The notes: generated by a model from the letters alone, not told the origin. A DNA stretch of 64,000 nt from NORP309 sp964352735 (GCA_964352735.1 CAYGTC010000007.1:1-64000), one strand, 5' to 3'; shown: positions 44,734 through 54,210, numbered from the stretch's first letter. Numbers and translations: made by a program.

Positions 44734-44912
44734 GCCAATCAAAAACTGATTACATTTGAATGAAAACACCTTAATACATGGATACAAATCATGTACAACC
44801 TACTATTTATTAAGCAATTGATGTTTTTTAGAATCAACTGATTATGGTTATAAAATTTACTGAGCGATTTATAATAAAGCGACTCAACCCCGTATTGCAA
44901 CACAAAATAAAG

Positions 44913-44945
44913 AAGATAAAGCGATATTTTTTCTCGCTTTATCTT
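44913..44945. promoter_or_regulatory. Perfect 12-bp stem-loop upstream of clpS
   Basis: AAGATAAAGCGA pairs perfectly with TCGCTTTATCTT around a nine-base T-rich loop. No T-run follows on the plus strand, so it is a poor terminator for the RND operon. It ends 54 bases before the clpS ATG and may lie in its leader or act as an operator. Confidence 0.45.
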
Positions 44946-44999
44946 GAAATTTGGACAAAATAGCTCAAAATTATACTCAAGATAATATGTAATACGAAT

Positions 45000-45320
45000 A
45001 TGACAGACAAAGATTTATCATGGGATAACCAGTCACTGGTTTTCGATGAAACAGAACAACAAATTAAAGAGCCTTCTATGTATAAGGTGTTCATCATCAA
45101 TGATGACTTTACACCTATGGATTTTGTTATAGAAGTTTTGGTACGCTTTTTCAAAATGGATGAAGAAAGAGCTACACAAGTGATGATGCATGTCCATACC
45201 AGAGGCAAAGGTTTGTGTGGCATTTTTACACATGAAATTGCAGAAACAAAAATGATGCAAGTAAACCATCATGCTAAAGATCACGCCCACCCCCTATTGT
45301 GTGTAATGGAGTCAGTCTGA
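45000..45320 (+). CDS. clpS: ClpS adaptor for N-end rule substrates
   Basis: Small adaptor that brings proteins with bulky hydrophobic N-terminal residues to ClpAP. The 106 residues have a flexible acidic N-terminus and the conserved core MYKVFIINDDFTPMDFVIEVL, with the Asn-Asp-Asp of the substrate pocket, then ERATQVMMHVHTRGKGLCGIFTHEIAETK. Its TGA overlaps the ATG of clpA. It works with Aat (48031), which makes such N-termini by adding Leu or Phe, so both halves of the pathway are in the window. Confidence 0.96.
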   Translation: MTDKDLSWDNQSLVFDETEQQIKEPSMYKVFIINDDFTPMDFVIEVLVRFFKMDEERATQVMMHVHTRGKGLCGIFTHEIAETKMMQVNHHAKDHAHPLLCVMESV

Positions 45321-47596
45321 TGTTAGATAAAGAACTTGATCAATGTATTGGAAAAATTTACCAACAAGCTGTTTTCAACCGACATGAATTTTTAACCGTT
45401 GAACACCTCATGCTTGGACTATTAAAGAACTCATCTGTTATCAACGTCCTTAACGATGTTGTTTGCGATATTCCTTTACTCAAGTCAGAATTGCTACAAC
45501 ACATAGAACAGCATGTGGAAAGCATGCCCAAAGATATTGATGTGACACCGCAACCCACAACCGCATTTCAACGGGTGATGCAACGGGCCATTTATTCGTC
45601 GCAATCGGCTGAAGTGGCCACTGTAACTGGTGATCGTGTTTTGGTGTCTTTTTTTGAAGAACCAGAATGTCACGTGGTTTACTTACTAGCCAAACAAGGC
45701 ATTGAAAGGTTTGATATTGTCAGCAGTGTTGCTCATGGCAGCAATTCATCTGTAGAAGAATATGAAAACGACACAGAATCACAAGAACAACCCAATGAAG
45801 ATAACATTGATCAATACCTGATAAATCTCAATAAAAAAGCTGAAAAAGGCTTAATTGACCCGCTCATCGGCCGTCACCAAGAGCTGGAACGTGTCATTCA
45901 AATTCTATTGAGAAGAAGTAAAAACAACCCTTTATTGATCGGCGAACCAGGTGTTGGTAAAACAGCGGTTGCTGCTGGATTGGCCAAACGCATCGTCGAT
46001 AAAGAAGTACCTGAATTAATTCAAGATGCAATCGTGTTATCACTGGATTTAGGCAATTTACTGGCAGGAACAAAATACCGTGGTGACTTTGAGAAACGCA
46101 TGAAAAAAGTCATCAAACATGTCCAAAGCGTCGAAAATTCGATTTTATTCATTGATGAAATTCACACCATTATTGGAGCAGGCTCAGTTTCTGGCGGCAC
46201 CATGGATGCATCCAATATGTTAAAGCCCGCATTAAGTACAGGCGAGTTACGTTGTATTGGCGCAACCACAGCACAAGAAGCCCGCACTGTTTTTGATAAA
46301 GACAGAGCTCTGGCCAGAAGATTTCAAAAGGTGACCATAGCTGAACCCAGCGTTCCTGAAACCATAGAAATCCTACAAGGTTTAAAATCACAATTCGAAA
46401 AACACCATCAAGTCAGCTACCACAATGAGGCCATTACTGAGGCGGTAAAATTGACATCAAGGTATTTGAATGAGAAATTTTTACCTGACAAAGCCATTGA
46501 TGCCATAGATGAGGCAGGATCATGGCAAAGAATCAAAAACAAACAAGAATCAACAATCAATGCATCAGATATTCGTCGTGTGGTTGCTTCAATGGCGAAA
46601 ATCCCATTAAATGACCTGAATGGCGATGACATTCAGCGTTTACAATCAATCGAAAGAAATTTAAAAATGGTCATTTTCGGCCAAGATGAAGCCATAGATG
46701 CCTTATCTACTGCCATCAAAATGTCTAGAGCAGGCATGGCCAGAGCAGACAAACCGATTGCAAATTTATTATTCTCCGGCCCCACGGGTGTTGGCAAGAC
46801 AGAGGTGGTCAAACAACTCTCACACTTACTCGGTTTAAAGTTACTGCGTTTTGACATGTCTGAATACATGGAGGCACACAGTGTCTCAAAATTGATAGGC
46901 TCACCTCCAGGCTATGTAGGACACGAGAGCGGTGGCTTATTGACAGATAAAGTTCATCAGAACCCTCACTCTGTCGTCTTGTTGGATGAAATTGAAAAAG
47001 CCCACCCAGATATTTTCAATGTACTGCTGCAAGTCATGGACCGAGGCATGCTCACCGATTCCAATGGTCGCGAGTCCGATTTCAGGAATGTTTTATTAAT
47101 CATGACAACCAATGCTGGCGCTAAAGAACAATCGCGTGCTTCAATGGGCTTTACCCTTCAGGATAATACAAGCGACTCAATGCAGGCTATAACAAGGCTG
47201 TTCAGCCCAGAATTTAGAAACAGACTTGATTCAATCATTCAATTCAAGCCTTTACTGTCTTCCCATGTGCTTAAAATAGTTGATAAGATCATGATAGAAC
47301 TCGAAGCACAATTATCTGAAAAATCCATAAAATTCAAACTCAGTCAAGCTGCAAAACAATGGCTGGTTACTAAAGGGTACGATAAATTAATGGGCGCACG
47401 TCCCATGCAACGCGCCATAGAACAATACATTAAGAAGCCCATCATAGATGAGATACTGTTTGGTAAATTGGTCAATGGAGGATTGGTAAAAGTTAACGTG
47501 ATCAATAAGAAACTGAACTTTAATATTGAGAGCAGATTACCATTACTGACCAACAGCAATACACTTAACTCTAACCAAACACAAGCAACGGATTAA
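45320..47596 (+). CDS. clpA: ATP-dependent Clp protease ATPase subunit ClpA
   Basis: AAA+ unfoldase that feeds substrates to ClpP. Starting at the ATG at 45320 (MLDKELDQC), overlapping the clpS stop by one base, it has 758 residues, exactly the E. coli length. Residues 1-140 are the Clp N-domain (ClpS docking). First Walker A is GEPGVGKTA, with FIDEIHTIIGAG; second is GPTGVGKTE, with LLDEIEKAHPD. A ClpP-binding tripeptide-type loop is expected between them and the C-terminus. clpP is not in the window. It is followed by a long hairpin. Confidence 0.97.
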   Translation: MLDKELDQCIGKIYQQAVFNRHEFLTVEHLMLGLLKNSSVINVLNDVVCDIPLLKSELLQHIEQHVESMPKDIDVTPQPTTAFQRVMQRAIYSSQSAEVATVTGDRVLVSFFEEPECHVVYLLAKQGIERFDIVSSVAHGSNSSVEEYENDTESQEQPNEDNIDQYLINLNKKAEKGLIDPLIGRHQELERVIQILLRRSKNNPLLIGEPGVGKTAVAAGLAKRIVDKEVPELIQDAIVLSLDLGNLLAGTKYRGDFEKRMKKVIKHVQSVENSILFIDEIHTIIGAGSVSGGTMDASNMLKPALSTGELRCIGATTAQEARTVFDKDRALARRFQKVTIAEPSVPETIEILQGLKSQFEKHHQVSYHNEAITEAVKLTSRYLNEKFLPDKAIDAIDEAGSWQRIKNKQESTINASDIRRVVASMAKIPLNDLNGDDIQRLQSIERNLKMVIFGQDEAIDALSTAIKMSRAGMARADKPIANLLFSGPTGVGKTEVVKQLSHLLGLKLLRFDMSEYMEAHSVSKLIGSPPGYVGHESGGLLTDKVHQNPHSVVLLDEIEKAHPDIFNVLLQVMDRGMLTDSNGRESDFRNVLLIMTTNAGAKEQSRASMGFTLQDNTSDSMQAITRLFSPEFRNRLDSIIQFKPLLSSHVLKIVDKIMIELEAQLSEKSIKFKLSQAAKQWLVTKGYDKLMGARPMQRAIEQYIKKPIIDEILFGKLVNGGLVKVNVINKKLNFNIESRLPLLTNSNTLNSNQTQATD

Positions 47597-47613
47597 AACA
47601 ACCTGATTAGATA

Positions 47614-47646
47614 CTGCACATTTCACCTCTATAGTGAAATGTGCAG
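47614..47646. terminator. Long hairpin between clpA and infA
   Basis: A perfect 13-bp stem (ctgcacatttcac with gtgaaatgtgcag) and a 7-base loop, 18 bases after the clpA stop. The following bases are AT-rich but not a true U-run. Likely terminator for the convergent units. Confidence 0.6.
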
Positions 47647-47719
47647 ATTAATTACGAGAAATTATGATTAAACCGTTACTTCATGTTCGAGATAACGGTG
47701 TTGCCTTCGCGGCTGAATA

Positions 47720-47938
47720 TTATTTCTTACGAAAAGTGATTCTTCCCTTACTGAGATCATAAGGTGTCAATTCAACAGTAACGGTATCACCTGTTAAAAT
47801 GCGGATATAGTGTTTACGCATACGACCTGAGATATGAGCAGTGACCAAATGGCCATTCTCAAGCTCAACCCTAAACATAGTATTAGGTAAAGTCTCTAAG
47901 ACTTTTCCTTCAAATTCGATTACATCTTCTTTTGCCAT
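47720..47938 (-). CDS. infA: Translation initiation factor IF-1
   Basis: Binds the A site of the 30S subunit during initiation. The 72 residues are a single S1/OB fold with the usual MAKEDVIEFEGKVLETLPN opening, VTAHISGRMRKHYIRIL and DTVTVELTPYDLSKGRI. Length equals that of E. coli. The context clpA-infA-aat-trxB resembles the E. coli map without serW and cydCD. Confidence 0.98.
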   Translation of the reverse strand: MAKEDVIEFEGKVLETLPNTMFRVELENGHLVTAHISGRMRKHYIRILTGDTVTVELTPYDLSKGRITFRKK

Positions 47939-48030
47939 AATTTCCTGTGTATAGATAAAAAACGTGGCGGATTTTAGCAGATTAAGCTGAATATTTCATT
48001 AACGAACAATGTTTATTGCCATTAAATTGA

Positions 48031-48693
48031 TTAACAGCCCATATTTTGCGGTAAATACTTCTTAAATTGCCGAATAGAAATCAATTCAGCGCCCATAGAT
48101 TCCAAATGTTCACTGTGGGCCTGGCAATCCAAAACGTGATAGTTATTGCGACTTAAATACTGACATAACTCATACAAAGCAAATTTCGATCCATTGGTTT
48201 GATCACTGAACATTGATTCTCCAAAAAATATTTGCTGTAACGCAACGCCGTAAATACCACCAACCACTTTGCCCGAAACTTCAACTTCTAAACAATGGGC
48301 AATGCCATGTTTGAATAAATCAATATAAGCCTGTTTCATTTCATCAGTAATCCATGTGCCCAAGCCATCTTTTCTGGTGAGCGAACAAGCATTAATCACA
48401 TATTCAAAATCTCGATCAAAAAACACTTGATAAGCTGTTTTTTTAATCGCCCTTTTAAAACTTCGAGAAAGGTGAATTTTATCAGGGTACAAGACCATTC
48501 GTGGATTTGGCGACCACCATAAAATGGGCTCATTCTCAGAATACCAAGGGAAGATACCCCTCGAATAAGCTGCAACCAAAGTTTCAACTGACAAGTCTCC
48601 GCCAAAAGCCAACAAACCATTTGGCTCACTTAAGGCTTCTTCTATTGGCGGAAAGTCAGACCGACCATCCATTGTTGGCAAGCAGATTTTCAT
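48031..48693 (-). CDS. aat: Leucyl/phenylalanyl-tRNA--protein transferase
   Basis: Transfers Leu or Phe from tRNA to N-terminal Lys or Arg of proteins, creating N-end rule degrons that ClpS-ClpAP recognises. The family core is clear: FPPIEEALSEPNGLLAFGGD, YSRGIFPWYSENEPILWWSPNPRMVL, GLGTWITDEM and GIYGVALQQIFFGESMFS. 220 residues is normal (E. coli 234). It is on the minus strand between trxB and infA. Confidence 0.97.
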   Translation of the reverse strand: MKICLPTMDGRSDFPPIEEALSEPNGLLAFGGDLSVETLVAAYSRGIFPWYSENEPILWWSPNPRMVLYPDKIHLSRSFKRAIKKTAYQVFFDRDFEYVINACSLTRKDGLGTWITDEMKQAYIDLFKHGIAHCLEVEVSGKVVGGIYGVALQQIFFGESMFSDQTNGSKFALYELCQYLSRNNYHVLDCQAHSEHLESMGAELISIRQFKKYLPQNMGC

Positions 48694-48757
48694 AGAGGGT
48701 CACACGACTGTGTTATTTTCTAACAATGGAGTAGTGCGACCTATGAATTCAATAATG

Positions 48758-49723
48758 TTATTGTGCATCAAGATATCTTTCAGCATCCAAAGCTGCCATA
48801 CAACCGGTTCCCGCCGAGGTGATGGCTTGTCTATAAATGTGGTCCGATACATCACCAGCTGCATACACACCTTCAATTGTGGTTTGTGTGGCATTACCAT
48901 TTTGACCGGCATTGACTTTTAAATAGCCATGATTCATTTCAAGTTGCCCTTGAAAAATTTGCGTATTGGGACTGTGGCCAATGGCAATAAAAACACCATC
49001 AACTTCCAATTGTTTGATCTCACCGGTTTTCACACCTTTTATATTGACACCAGTAACGCCCATTTTATCCCCAGTTACTTCTTCAAGCACATGATCCCAA
49101 ACCAACTCAATGTTTCCATTTTCTGCTTTTGCCATGATTCTATCAATCAGGATTTTTTCAGAACGCAAGCTATCTCTTCTGTGGACCAAATAGACTTTTG
49201 AGGCAATATTAGATAAATACAACGCTTCTTCAACTGCAGTATTTCCACCACCAACAACAACCACAGGCTTATCACGATAAAAGAAACCATCACAGGTTGC
49301 GCAAGCAGATACTCCTTTGCCTTTGAATGCTTCTTCTGATTCCAAACCAAGATACTTAGCACTGGCACCTGTAGCAATGATCAAAGCATCACAAGAATAG
49401 GTAGCAGAGTCCCCTTTCAGTATAAAGGGCCTTTGTTGAAGCTCAACAGCGTTGATATAGTCAAAGACCATTTTTGTATCAAATTTTTCCGCATGTTTTA
49501 ACATACGCGCCATAAGATCTGGGCCTTGCATATCATCTGGATCACCAGGCCAGTTCTCAACCTCTGTGGTGGTCATCAATTGGCCACCCTGCTCTATGCC
49601 TGTTATCACAACAGGATTCAGATTTGCCCTGGCTGCATAAATGGCAGCAGTATAGCCTGCCGGACCAGAGCCAACGATGATTAATTTATGATGCTGTAAC
49701 TCTCTTGACTTATTGTCGCTCAT
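48758..49723 (-). CDS. trxB: Thioredoxin reductase
   Basis: FAD- and NADPH-dependent enzyme that reduces thioredoxin. It has the FAD site VGSGPAGYTAAIYAARA at the N-terminus, the redox pair Cys141-Ala-Thr-Cys144 (SACATCDGFF), the NADPH site VVGGGNTAVEEALYL, and the C-terminal GVYAAGDVSD. 321 residues equals the E. coli length. It is the first of trxB-aat-infA on this strand, about 155 bases after the repeat protein gene. Confidence 0.98.
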   Translation of the reverse strand: MSDNKSRELQHHKLIIVGSGPAGYTAAIYAARANLNPVVITGIEQGGQLMTTTEVENWPGDPDDMQGPDLMARMLKHAEKFDTKMVFDYINAVELQQRPFILKGDSATYSCDALIIATGASAKYLGLESEEAFKGKGVSACATCDGFFYRDKPVVVVGGGNTAVEEALYLSNIASKVYLVHRRDSLRSEKILIDRIMAKAENGNIELVWDHVLEEVTGDKMGVTGVNIKGVKTGEIKQLEVDGVFIAIGHSPNTQIFQGQLEMNHGYLKVNAGQNGNATQTTIEGVYAAGDVSDHIYRQAITSAGTGCMAALDAERYLDAQ

Positions 49724-49879
49724 TGCTATTCTCAGTAATTTTTAATGACGGTATTCTAACAAAATCTACAGATTCTGCAATTATGATTTTTTTATCATCA
49801 TATTCGATTTTGTCAATGTTTGTATTGGGGTTAGATTATTAACGCAAGCGACCTTTATTTGGCCACAATGCTGACAAAT

Positions 49880-50536
49880 TTATTCTTCTAATTGAATATT
49901 ATCGGTATTTATTTGGGGCGCTTGCACCTTTTGTTTCTCAACCAATATAACACCGACTTCATCCATACTCAGAGAAGATATATCCAAATCCGGCTCTTGA
50001 ATTTTTTGTTTTTCAGCAAATATCGCACCCACTTCATCAAGGCTCAAATCAGAAATATCAAGTTGCACTGGTTCAATCGGCTTTTTTTCAACAATCTGAG
50101 TACCCACTTCATCAATATCTAACTCACCAATATCAAACTCGACTCTTTCAACGGGTTTAAATTGCACCAATTGAACGCCAGCTTCACCTAATGACAAGTT
50201 CGATGTATTAAAGTGTTGTGGTTGAATAAAAGGTTTATTGACAAGAACCACACCAGGCTCTGATAAAGTCAATGCATTTTTATTCTGTTGACCTTTTTCT
50301 GAGACTTGTTTTGCTAATGAAACCCTCAATCCAGCTTTCTTTAATGCCGCTCTAAAATGATTGGCCTTTTCTAAACTTAAAGATTTTTTTAATGTTCTGG
50401 ACTTGCCATCAAAAAACTGTTCTGCCTTGTTGTTAGGCAACTTAAATAATTTAGAAAAATGCGCAATAGCACGGGATCGATCGATGGTGTTGATAAATTT
50501 ACCTTTAAAAACCACATCAAATAACACTTCACTCAT
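49880..50536 (-). CDS. Protein with five 25-residue repeats and N-terminal KG-type domain
   Basis: Not a family I can name. Residues 1-76 are the same kind of domain as at the start of the gene at 22-957 (LF at 5-6, KG at 11-12, then KA, ALKKAGL). After a short polar linker, residues 89-213 are five back-to-back repeats of exactly 25 residues with the pattern LSLDEVGxxLVEKxxIxxP followed by xxLDISD, and a short end (IQLEE). No signal peptide or membrane segment is seen, so it is probably cytoplasmic. It overlaps the acyltransferase gene by 4 bases (ATGA), so the two are made together. Confidence 0.8.
   Translation of the reverse strand: MSEVLFDVVFKGKFINTIDRSRAIAHFSKLFKLPNNKAEQFFDGKSRTLKKSLSLEKANHFRAALKKAGLRVSLAKQVSEKGQQNKNALTLSEPGVVLVNKPFIQPQHFNTSNLSLGEAGVQLVQFKPVERVEFDIGELDIDEVGTQIVEKKPIEPVQLDISDLSLDEVGAIFAEKQKIQEPDLDISSLSMDEVGVILVEKQKVQAPQINTDNIQLEE
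49898..50272 (-). repeat. Five 75-bp in-frame coding repeats
   Basis: Five units of 75 bases, each coding for 25 residues, without gaps between them. Fixed positions are L1, E5, G7, V11 and a hydrophobic residue at 16. The protein pattern is clear while the DNA has diverged, so the duplication is not recent. Confidence 0.8.
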
Positions 50537-51396
50537 GATAACCTCTTATCTATTTCTTGCCATCGATCATTCAACCATTGTTGCAATTCTTTTCTGAATG
50601 ATAGATCTGTAATGTAATTTTTATTTTTCAATTGTTCTGGAATGGATACAGTGCTGATTTGAACATGAACACTTTCAAACCGTCCCGTCAGATAATCCCA
50701 CACTCCTGGTGTTTTGGGGCGATACTTTATACTGGTCAATACCAAAAATTTAATCTGAGCCCCCATAGAGCCCAACACAAACCCAACACCACCTGACTTA
50801 GGTTTCAATAAATGCTTAAATTTGGCATGCTGCTTTTTTTGTTTTGCTTCAGAAAATCTGGTACCCTCGACAAAATTAAGCACTGAAATTGGAAAATCCT
50901 TAAATTTTTCACAAGCTTTTTTTGTCACTTCTAAGTCTTTGCCCTCCATGTGTGGATTTTTAGCCAAGTAATCAGCAGAAAATCGGCGCATAAAAGGAAA
51001 GTCCAAAGCCCACCATGCCAGCCCTAAAAACGGCACCCAAATCAATTCTTTTTTTAAGAAAAACTTTAAGAAGGGAATTTTTTTGTAAAAAACATTCTGT
51101 AATATGGGTATGTCGGCAGCAGCCCTGTGATTACTGATGACCAAATACCAATCGTCAATGGCCAAATCATCAATACCACTGACCGTAACTTTTTTACCAT
51201 GAATCATTTCATGCGAAACCGTATTGACCCAAATCCAACTGTTTGCTATCGTCACCAAAAAACGCGACAAGGCATTTTGAAAAATTTTGATTGGAACGAT
51301 CAACTTGATCAAAGAAAAGAATACCAGTATGGGTACCCAAAACACAGTATTAACAACCACAACAAGTAAACAAATAATTCCTTTAATGACAGGCAT
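50533..51396 (-). CDS. PlsC-family acyltransferase (YihG-like)
   Basis: A 287-residue membrane-bound lysophospholipid-type acyltransferase. The catalytic HxxxxD motif is in SNHRAAADIPIL, the acyl-acceptor motif is NFVEGTRFSEAKQ, and a third block is KPKSGGVGFVLGSMG. One or two hydrophobic segments at the N-terminus (about 5-35) anchor it. The spacing resembles the E. coli YihG subgroup rather than PlsC itself. It probably adds an acyl chain to a lysophosphatidic acid-like acceptor. It is coupled to the repeat protein downstream. Confidence 0.88.
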   Translation of the reverse strand: MPVIKGIICLLVVVVNTVFWVPILVFFSLIKLIVPIKIFQNALSRFLVTIANSWIWVNTVSHEMIHGKKVTVSGIDDLAIDDWYLVISNHRAAADIPILQNVFYKKIPFLKFFLKKELIWVPFLGLAWWALDFPFMRRFSADYLAKNPHMEGKDLEVTKKACEKFKDFPISVLNFVEGTRFSEAKQKKQHAKFKHLLKPKSGGVGFVLGSMGAQIKFLVLTSIKYRPKTPGVWDYLTGRFESVHVQISTVSIPEQLKNKNYITDLSFRKELQQWLNDRWQEIDKRLS

Positions 51397-51493
51397 ATGA
51401 TAATGAATCTAAAAAACTTTCCATCATTTTAGACCGTTTATGCTTAATTTTCATCAATATAATCCATTAATTACCAAAAGATGCACAAATTAA

Positions 51494-51523
51494 TTACACT
51501 TTTTAAACAGCTGCGCATATAAT
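51494..51523 (+). promoter_or_regulatory. Likely metK promoter
   Basis: TTACAC (51494-51499), an 18-base spacer and a perfect TATAAT (51518-51523), 35 bases before the metK ATG. Confidence 0.6.
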
Positions 51524-51551
51524 ATATCTCTTTATTCGAACATAGAGATAT
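51524..51551 (+). promoter_or_regulatory. Inverted repeat in the metK leader
   Basis: ATATCTCT and AGAGATAT (8 bp, perfect) are separated by 12 bases and lie between the -10 box and the metK start. The second arm covers the only purine-rich stretch in front of the ATG, so the hairpin could hide the ribosome binding site; as DNA it could be an operator. It is too short to be any known SAM riboswitch. Confidence 0.5.
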
Positions 51552-51558
51552 AACAAAC

Positions 51559-52716
51559 ATGAGCGATTACCTTTTTACCTCGGAATCCGTATCCGAAGGA
51601 CACCCAGATAAAATAGCCGATCAGATTTCTGACGCCATATTAGACGCCATATTGACACAAGACAAATCTGCAAGAGTCGCCTGTGAAACCATGGTAAAAA
51701 CCGGAACTGCTATCATTGCTGGTGAAATCACCACCAGTGCATGGGTTGACCTAGACAATGTTGTAAGAAAAGTCATTACCGAAATTGGCTATGACAACTC
51801 TGACGTTGGTTTTGATGGTCAAACCTGTGCTGTTATGTCGTTAATTGGCAAACAATCAATTGATATCAACCAAGGTGTTGACAGATCAAGTCCTGAAGAA
51901 CAAGGTGCTGGAGATCAGGGCCTAATGTTTGGCTATGCCTCCAATGAAACTGACGTATTGATGCCAGCACCAATTACTTACTCTCATCGATTGGTTGAAA
52001 AACAATCACAAATCCGTAAAGCAGGCATTCTACCGTGGTTACGCCCTGATGCAAAAAGCCAGCTAACTTTTAGGTATGTCAACAACAAGCCTGTCGCTAT
52101 CGATGCAGTGGTATTATCAACACAACATGACGATGATATATCAATGAAGGATTTACAAGAAGCCGTCATGGAAGAAATCATCAAACCAGTATTACCAGAA
52201 CATTGGATAGACAAAAACACCAAATTCCACATCAATCCTACCGGCAAATTTGTCATTGGTGGCCCAGTTGGAGATTGTGGGTTAACAGGCAGAAAAATCA
52301 TCGTTGATACCTATGGAGGCATGGCCCGTCATGGTGGTGGTGCATTTTCAGGAAAAGACCCATCAAAAGTCGATCGTTCTGCAGCATATGCTGGCAGATA
52401 CGTAGCAAAAAATGTGGTTGCAGCTGGTTTGGCTGACAAATGTGAAGTACAAATTTCATATGCCATTGGCGTCGCACAACCAACATCAATCAGCGTTACC
52501 ACATTTGGCACCAACAAAGTGCCCGAGGCCAACATCGAAAAACTGATCAGACAGCACTTCAATTTGACACCATATGGCATTATTACGGAATTGGATTTAA
52601 TTCGACCAATTTATCAAAAAACTGCTGCATATGGTCACATGGGACGAGAAGATGCAGATTTCACATGGGAAGCCACAGACAAAGCCGCACTATTAAAAGA
52701 CGCTGCAGGACTGTAA
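51559..52716 (+). CDS. metK: S-adenosylmethionine synthetase
   Basis: Makes S-adenosylmethionine from methionine and ATP. Signatures include ESVSEGHPDKIADQISDA at the N-terminus, GAGDQGLMFGYA, and the P-loop-like GGGAFSGKDPSKVDRSAAY. 385 residues is normal (E. coli 384). It begins a methyl-cycle group with ahcY 53 bases downstream and then metF. Promoter and leader hairpin are listed above. Confidence 0.98.
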   Translation: MSDYLFTSESVSEGHPDKIADQISDAILDAILTQDKSARVACETMVKTGTAIIAGEITTSAWVDLDNVVRKVITEIGYDNSDVGFDGQTCAVMSLIGKQSIDINQGVDRSSPEEQGAGDQGLMFGYASNETDVLMPAPITYSHRLVEKQSQIRKAGILPWLRPDAKSQLTFRYVNNKPVAIDAVVLSTQHDDDISMKDLQEAVMEEIIKPVLPEHWIDKNTKFHINPTGKFVIGGPVGDCGLTGRKIIVDTYGGMARHGGGAFSGKDPSKVDRSAAYAGRYVAKNVVAAGLADKCEVQISYAIGVAQPTSISVTTFGTNKVPEANIEKLIRQHFNLTPYGIITELDLIRPIYQKTAAYGHMGREDADFTWEATDKAALLKDAAGL

Positions 52717-52769
52717 GCCTCTTATAACAAACATTTATACATACAAAATTAAACAACAGAGAAACCAAT

Positions 52770-54191
52770 ATGACACAAACTAACGTAAAACCAATGTCTC
52801 CAGATTATATTATTGCCGACATCGGCCTTGCAGAATGGGGACACAAAGAGTTCCGCATCGCCGAAACAGAGATGCCTGGATTAATGGCCATCAGAGATGA
52901 ATACAAAGATTCACAACCTTTAAAAGGTGCTCGTATCGCTGGTTCATTACACATGACTGTTCAAACAGGCATTCTGATTGAAACACTTCGCGCTTTAGGT
53001 GCAGATGTTCGCTGGGCATCGTGCAACATTTATTCTACTCAAGATCATGCAGCTGCCGCCATTGCAGATCAAGACATCCCTGTATTTGCTGTAAAAGGTG
53101 AAACACTCGATGAATATTGGGAATACACACATAGAATCATGCAATGGTCAGATGGTGGCACTCCCAACATGATCTTAGATGATGGTGGCGATGCTACCAT
53201 GTTATTGATGTTAGGATCAAAAGCTGAGAAAGACCCTTCTGTTCTTGATAACCCATCATCAGAGGAAGAAGTCTGTTTATTCAATGCTATCAAGAAAAGA
53301 TTACCAACCAGTAATGGCTGGTATACAAAAGCATTGGCTGGCATCAAAGGTGTTACAGAAGAAACCACCACAGGTGTGCACCGTTTATATGAATTAGCCA
53401 AAGCTGGTGATTTACCATTTCCTGCCATCAATGTGAACGACTCCGTTACCAAATCAAAATTCGATAACCTTTATGGCTGTAGAGAATCTTTGGTTGACGG
53501 CATTAAGCGTGCAACAGATGTGATGATTGCGGGTAAAGTTGCCGTAGTTTGTGGCTATGGGGATGTTGGTAAAGGTTCAGCACAATCATTACGTGGCCTT
53601 GGCGCTTCTGTATTGGTGACAGAAGTTGATCCAATTTGTGCATTACAAGCCAGCATGGAAGGTTTCCGTGTTGTGACGCTAGACGATGTTGTTGATCAAG
53701 TTGATATCGTTGTAACAGCCACAGGTAATTACAATATTGTTACTTTCGATCATATGAAGAAAATGAAAAACCAAACCATTGTTTGTAATATCGGCCACTT
53801 TGATAATGAGATTGATGTTGCCAGCCTTGAAAAGCATTGTGAATGGGATGAAATCAAACCACAAGTTGACCATGTCATTTTCGAAGACGGTAAAAAAATC
53901 ATCTTATTAGCCCGTGGTAGATTGATCAACCTAGGTTGTGCAACTGGCCACCCAAGCTTTGTCATGTCAAATTCTTTCACCAACCAAGTATTGGCTCAAA
54001 TCGAACTTTTTGTTGATGGTCAAAAATACAACAATGAAGTATTTGTATTGCCGAAAAAACTTGATGAAAAAGTTGCCAGATTGCACTTAGATAGAGTTGG
54101 AGTGAAATTAACTGAGTTATCTGAAGATCAAGCCGCTTATATTGGTGTCACTACTGATGGCCCATACAAGCCTGATCATTATAGATATTAA
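52770..54191 (+). CDS. ahcY: S-adenosyl-L-homocysteine hydrolase
   Basis: Splits S-adenosylhomocysteine to adenosine and homocysteine with bound NAD, recycling the product of methylation. The NAD site is CGYGDVGKGSAQSLRGLGA; substrate residues lie in GSLHMTVQTGILIETL and LDDGGDATMLL; the C-terminus ends KPDHYRY, which is invariant in the family. 473 residues indicates the longer bacterial type with the internal insertion. E. coli uses the alternative Pfs-LuxS route instead. A terminator follows. Confidence 0.98.
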   Translation: MTQTNVKPMSPDYIIADIGLAEWGHKEFRIAETEMPGLMAIRDEYKDSQPLKGARIAGSLHMTVQTGILIETLRALGADVRWASCNIYSTQDHAAAAIADQDIPVFAVKGETLDEYWEYTHRIMQWSDGGTPNMILDDGGDATMLLMLGSKAEKDPSVLDNPSSEEEVCLFNAIKKRLPTSNGWYTKALAGIKGVTEETTTGVHRLYELAKAGDLPFPAINVNDSVTKSKFDNLYGCRESLVDGIKRATDVMIAGKVAVVCGYGDVGKGSAQSLRGLGASVLVTEVDPICALQASMEGFRVVTLDDVVDQVDIVVTATGNYNIVTFDHMKKMKNQTIVCNIGHFDNEIDVASLEKHCEWDEIKPQVDHVIFEDGKKIILLARGRLINLGCATGHPSFVMSNSFTNQVLAQIELFVDGQKYNNEVFVLPKKLDEKVARLHLDRVGVKLTELSEDQAAYIGVTTDGPYKPDHYRY

Positions 54192-54210
54192 TTGCTGATT
54201 AATCGATTCT

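Noticed and set aside
51494..51558. SAM riboswitch in front of metK
   Set aside because: The leader is only about 30 bases and has a simple stem; no SAM riboswitch class fits.
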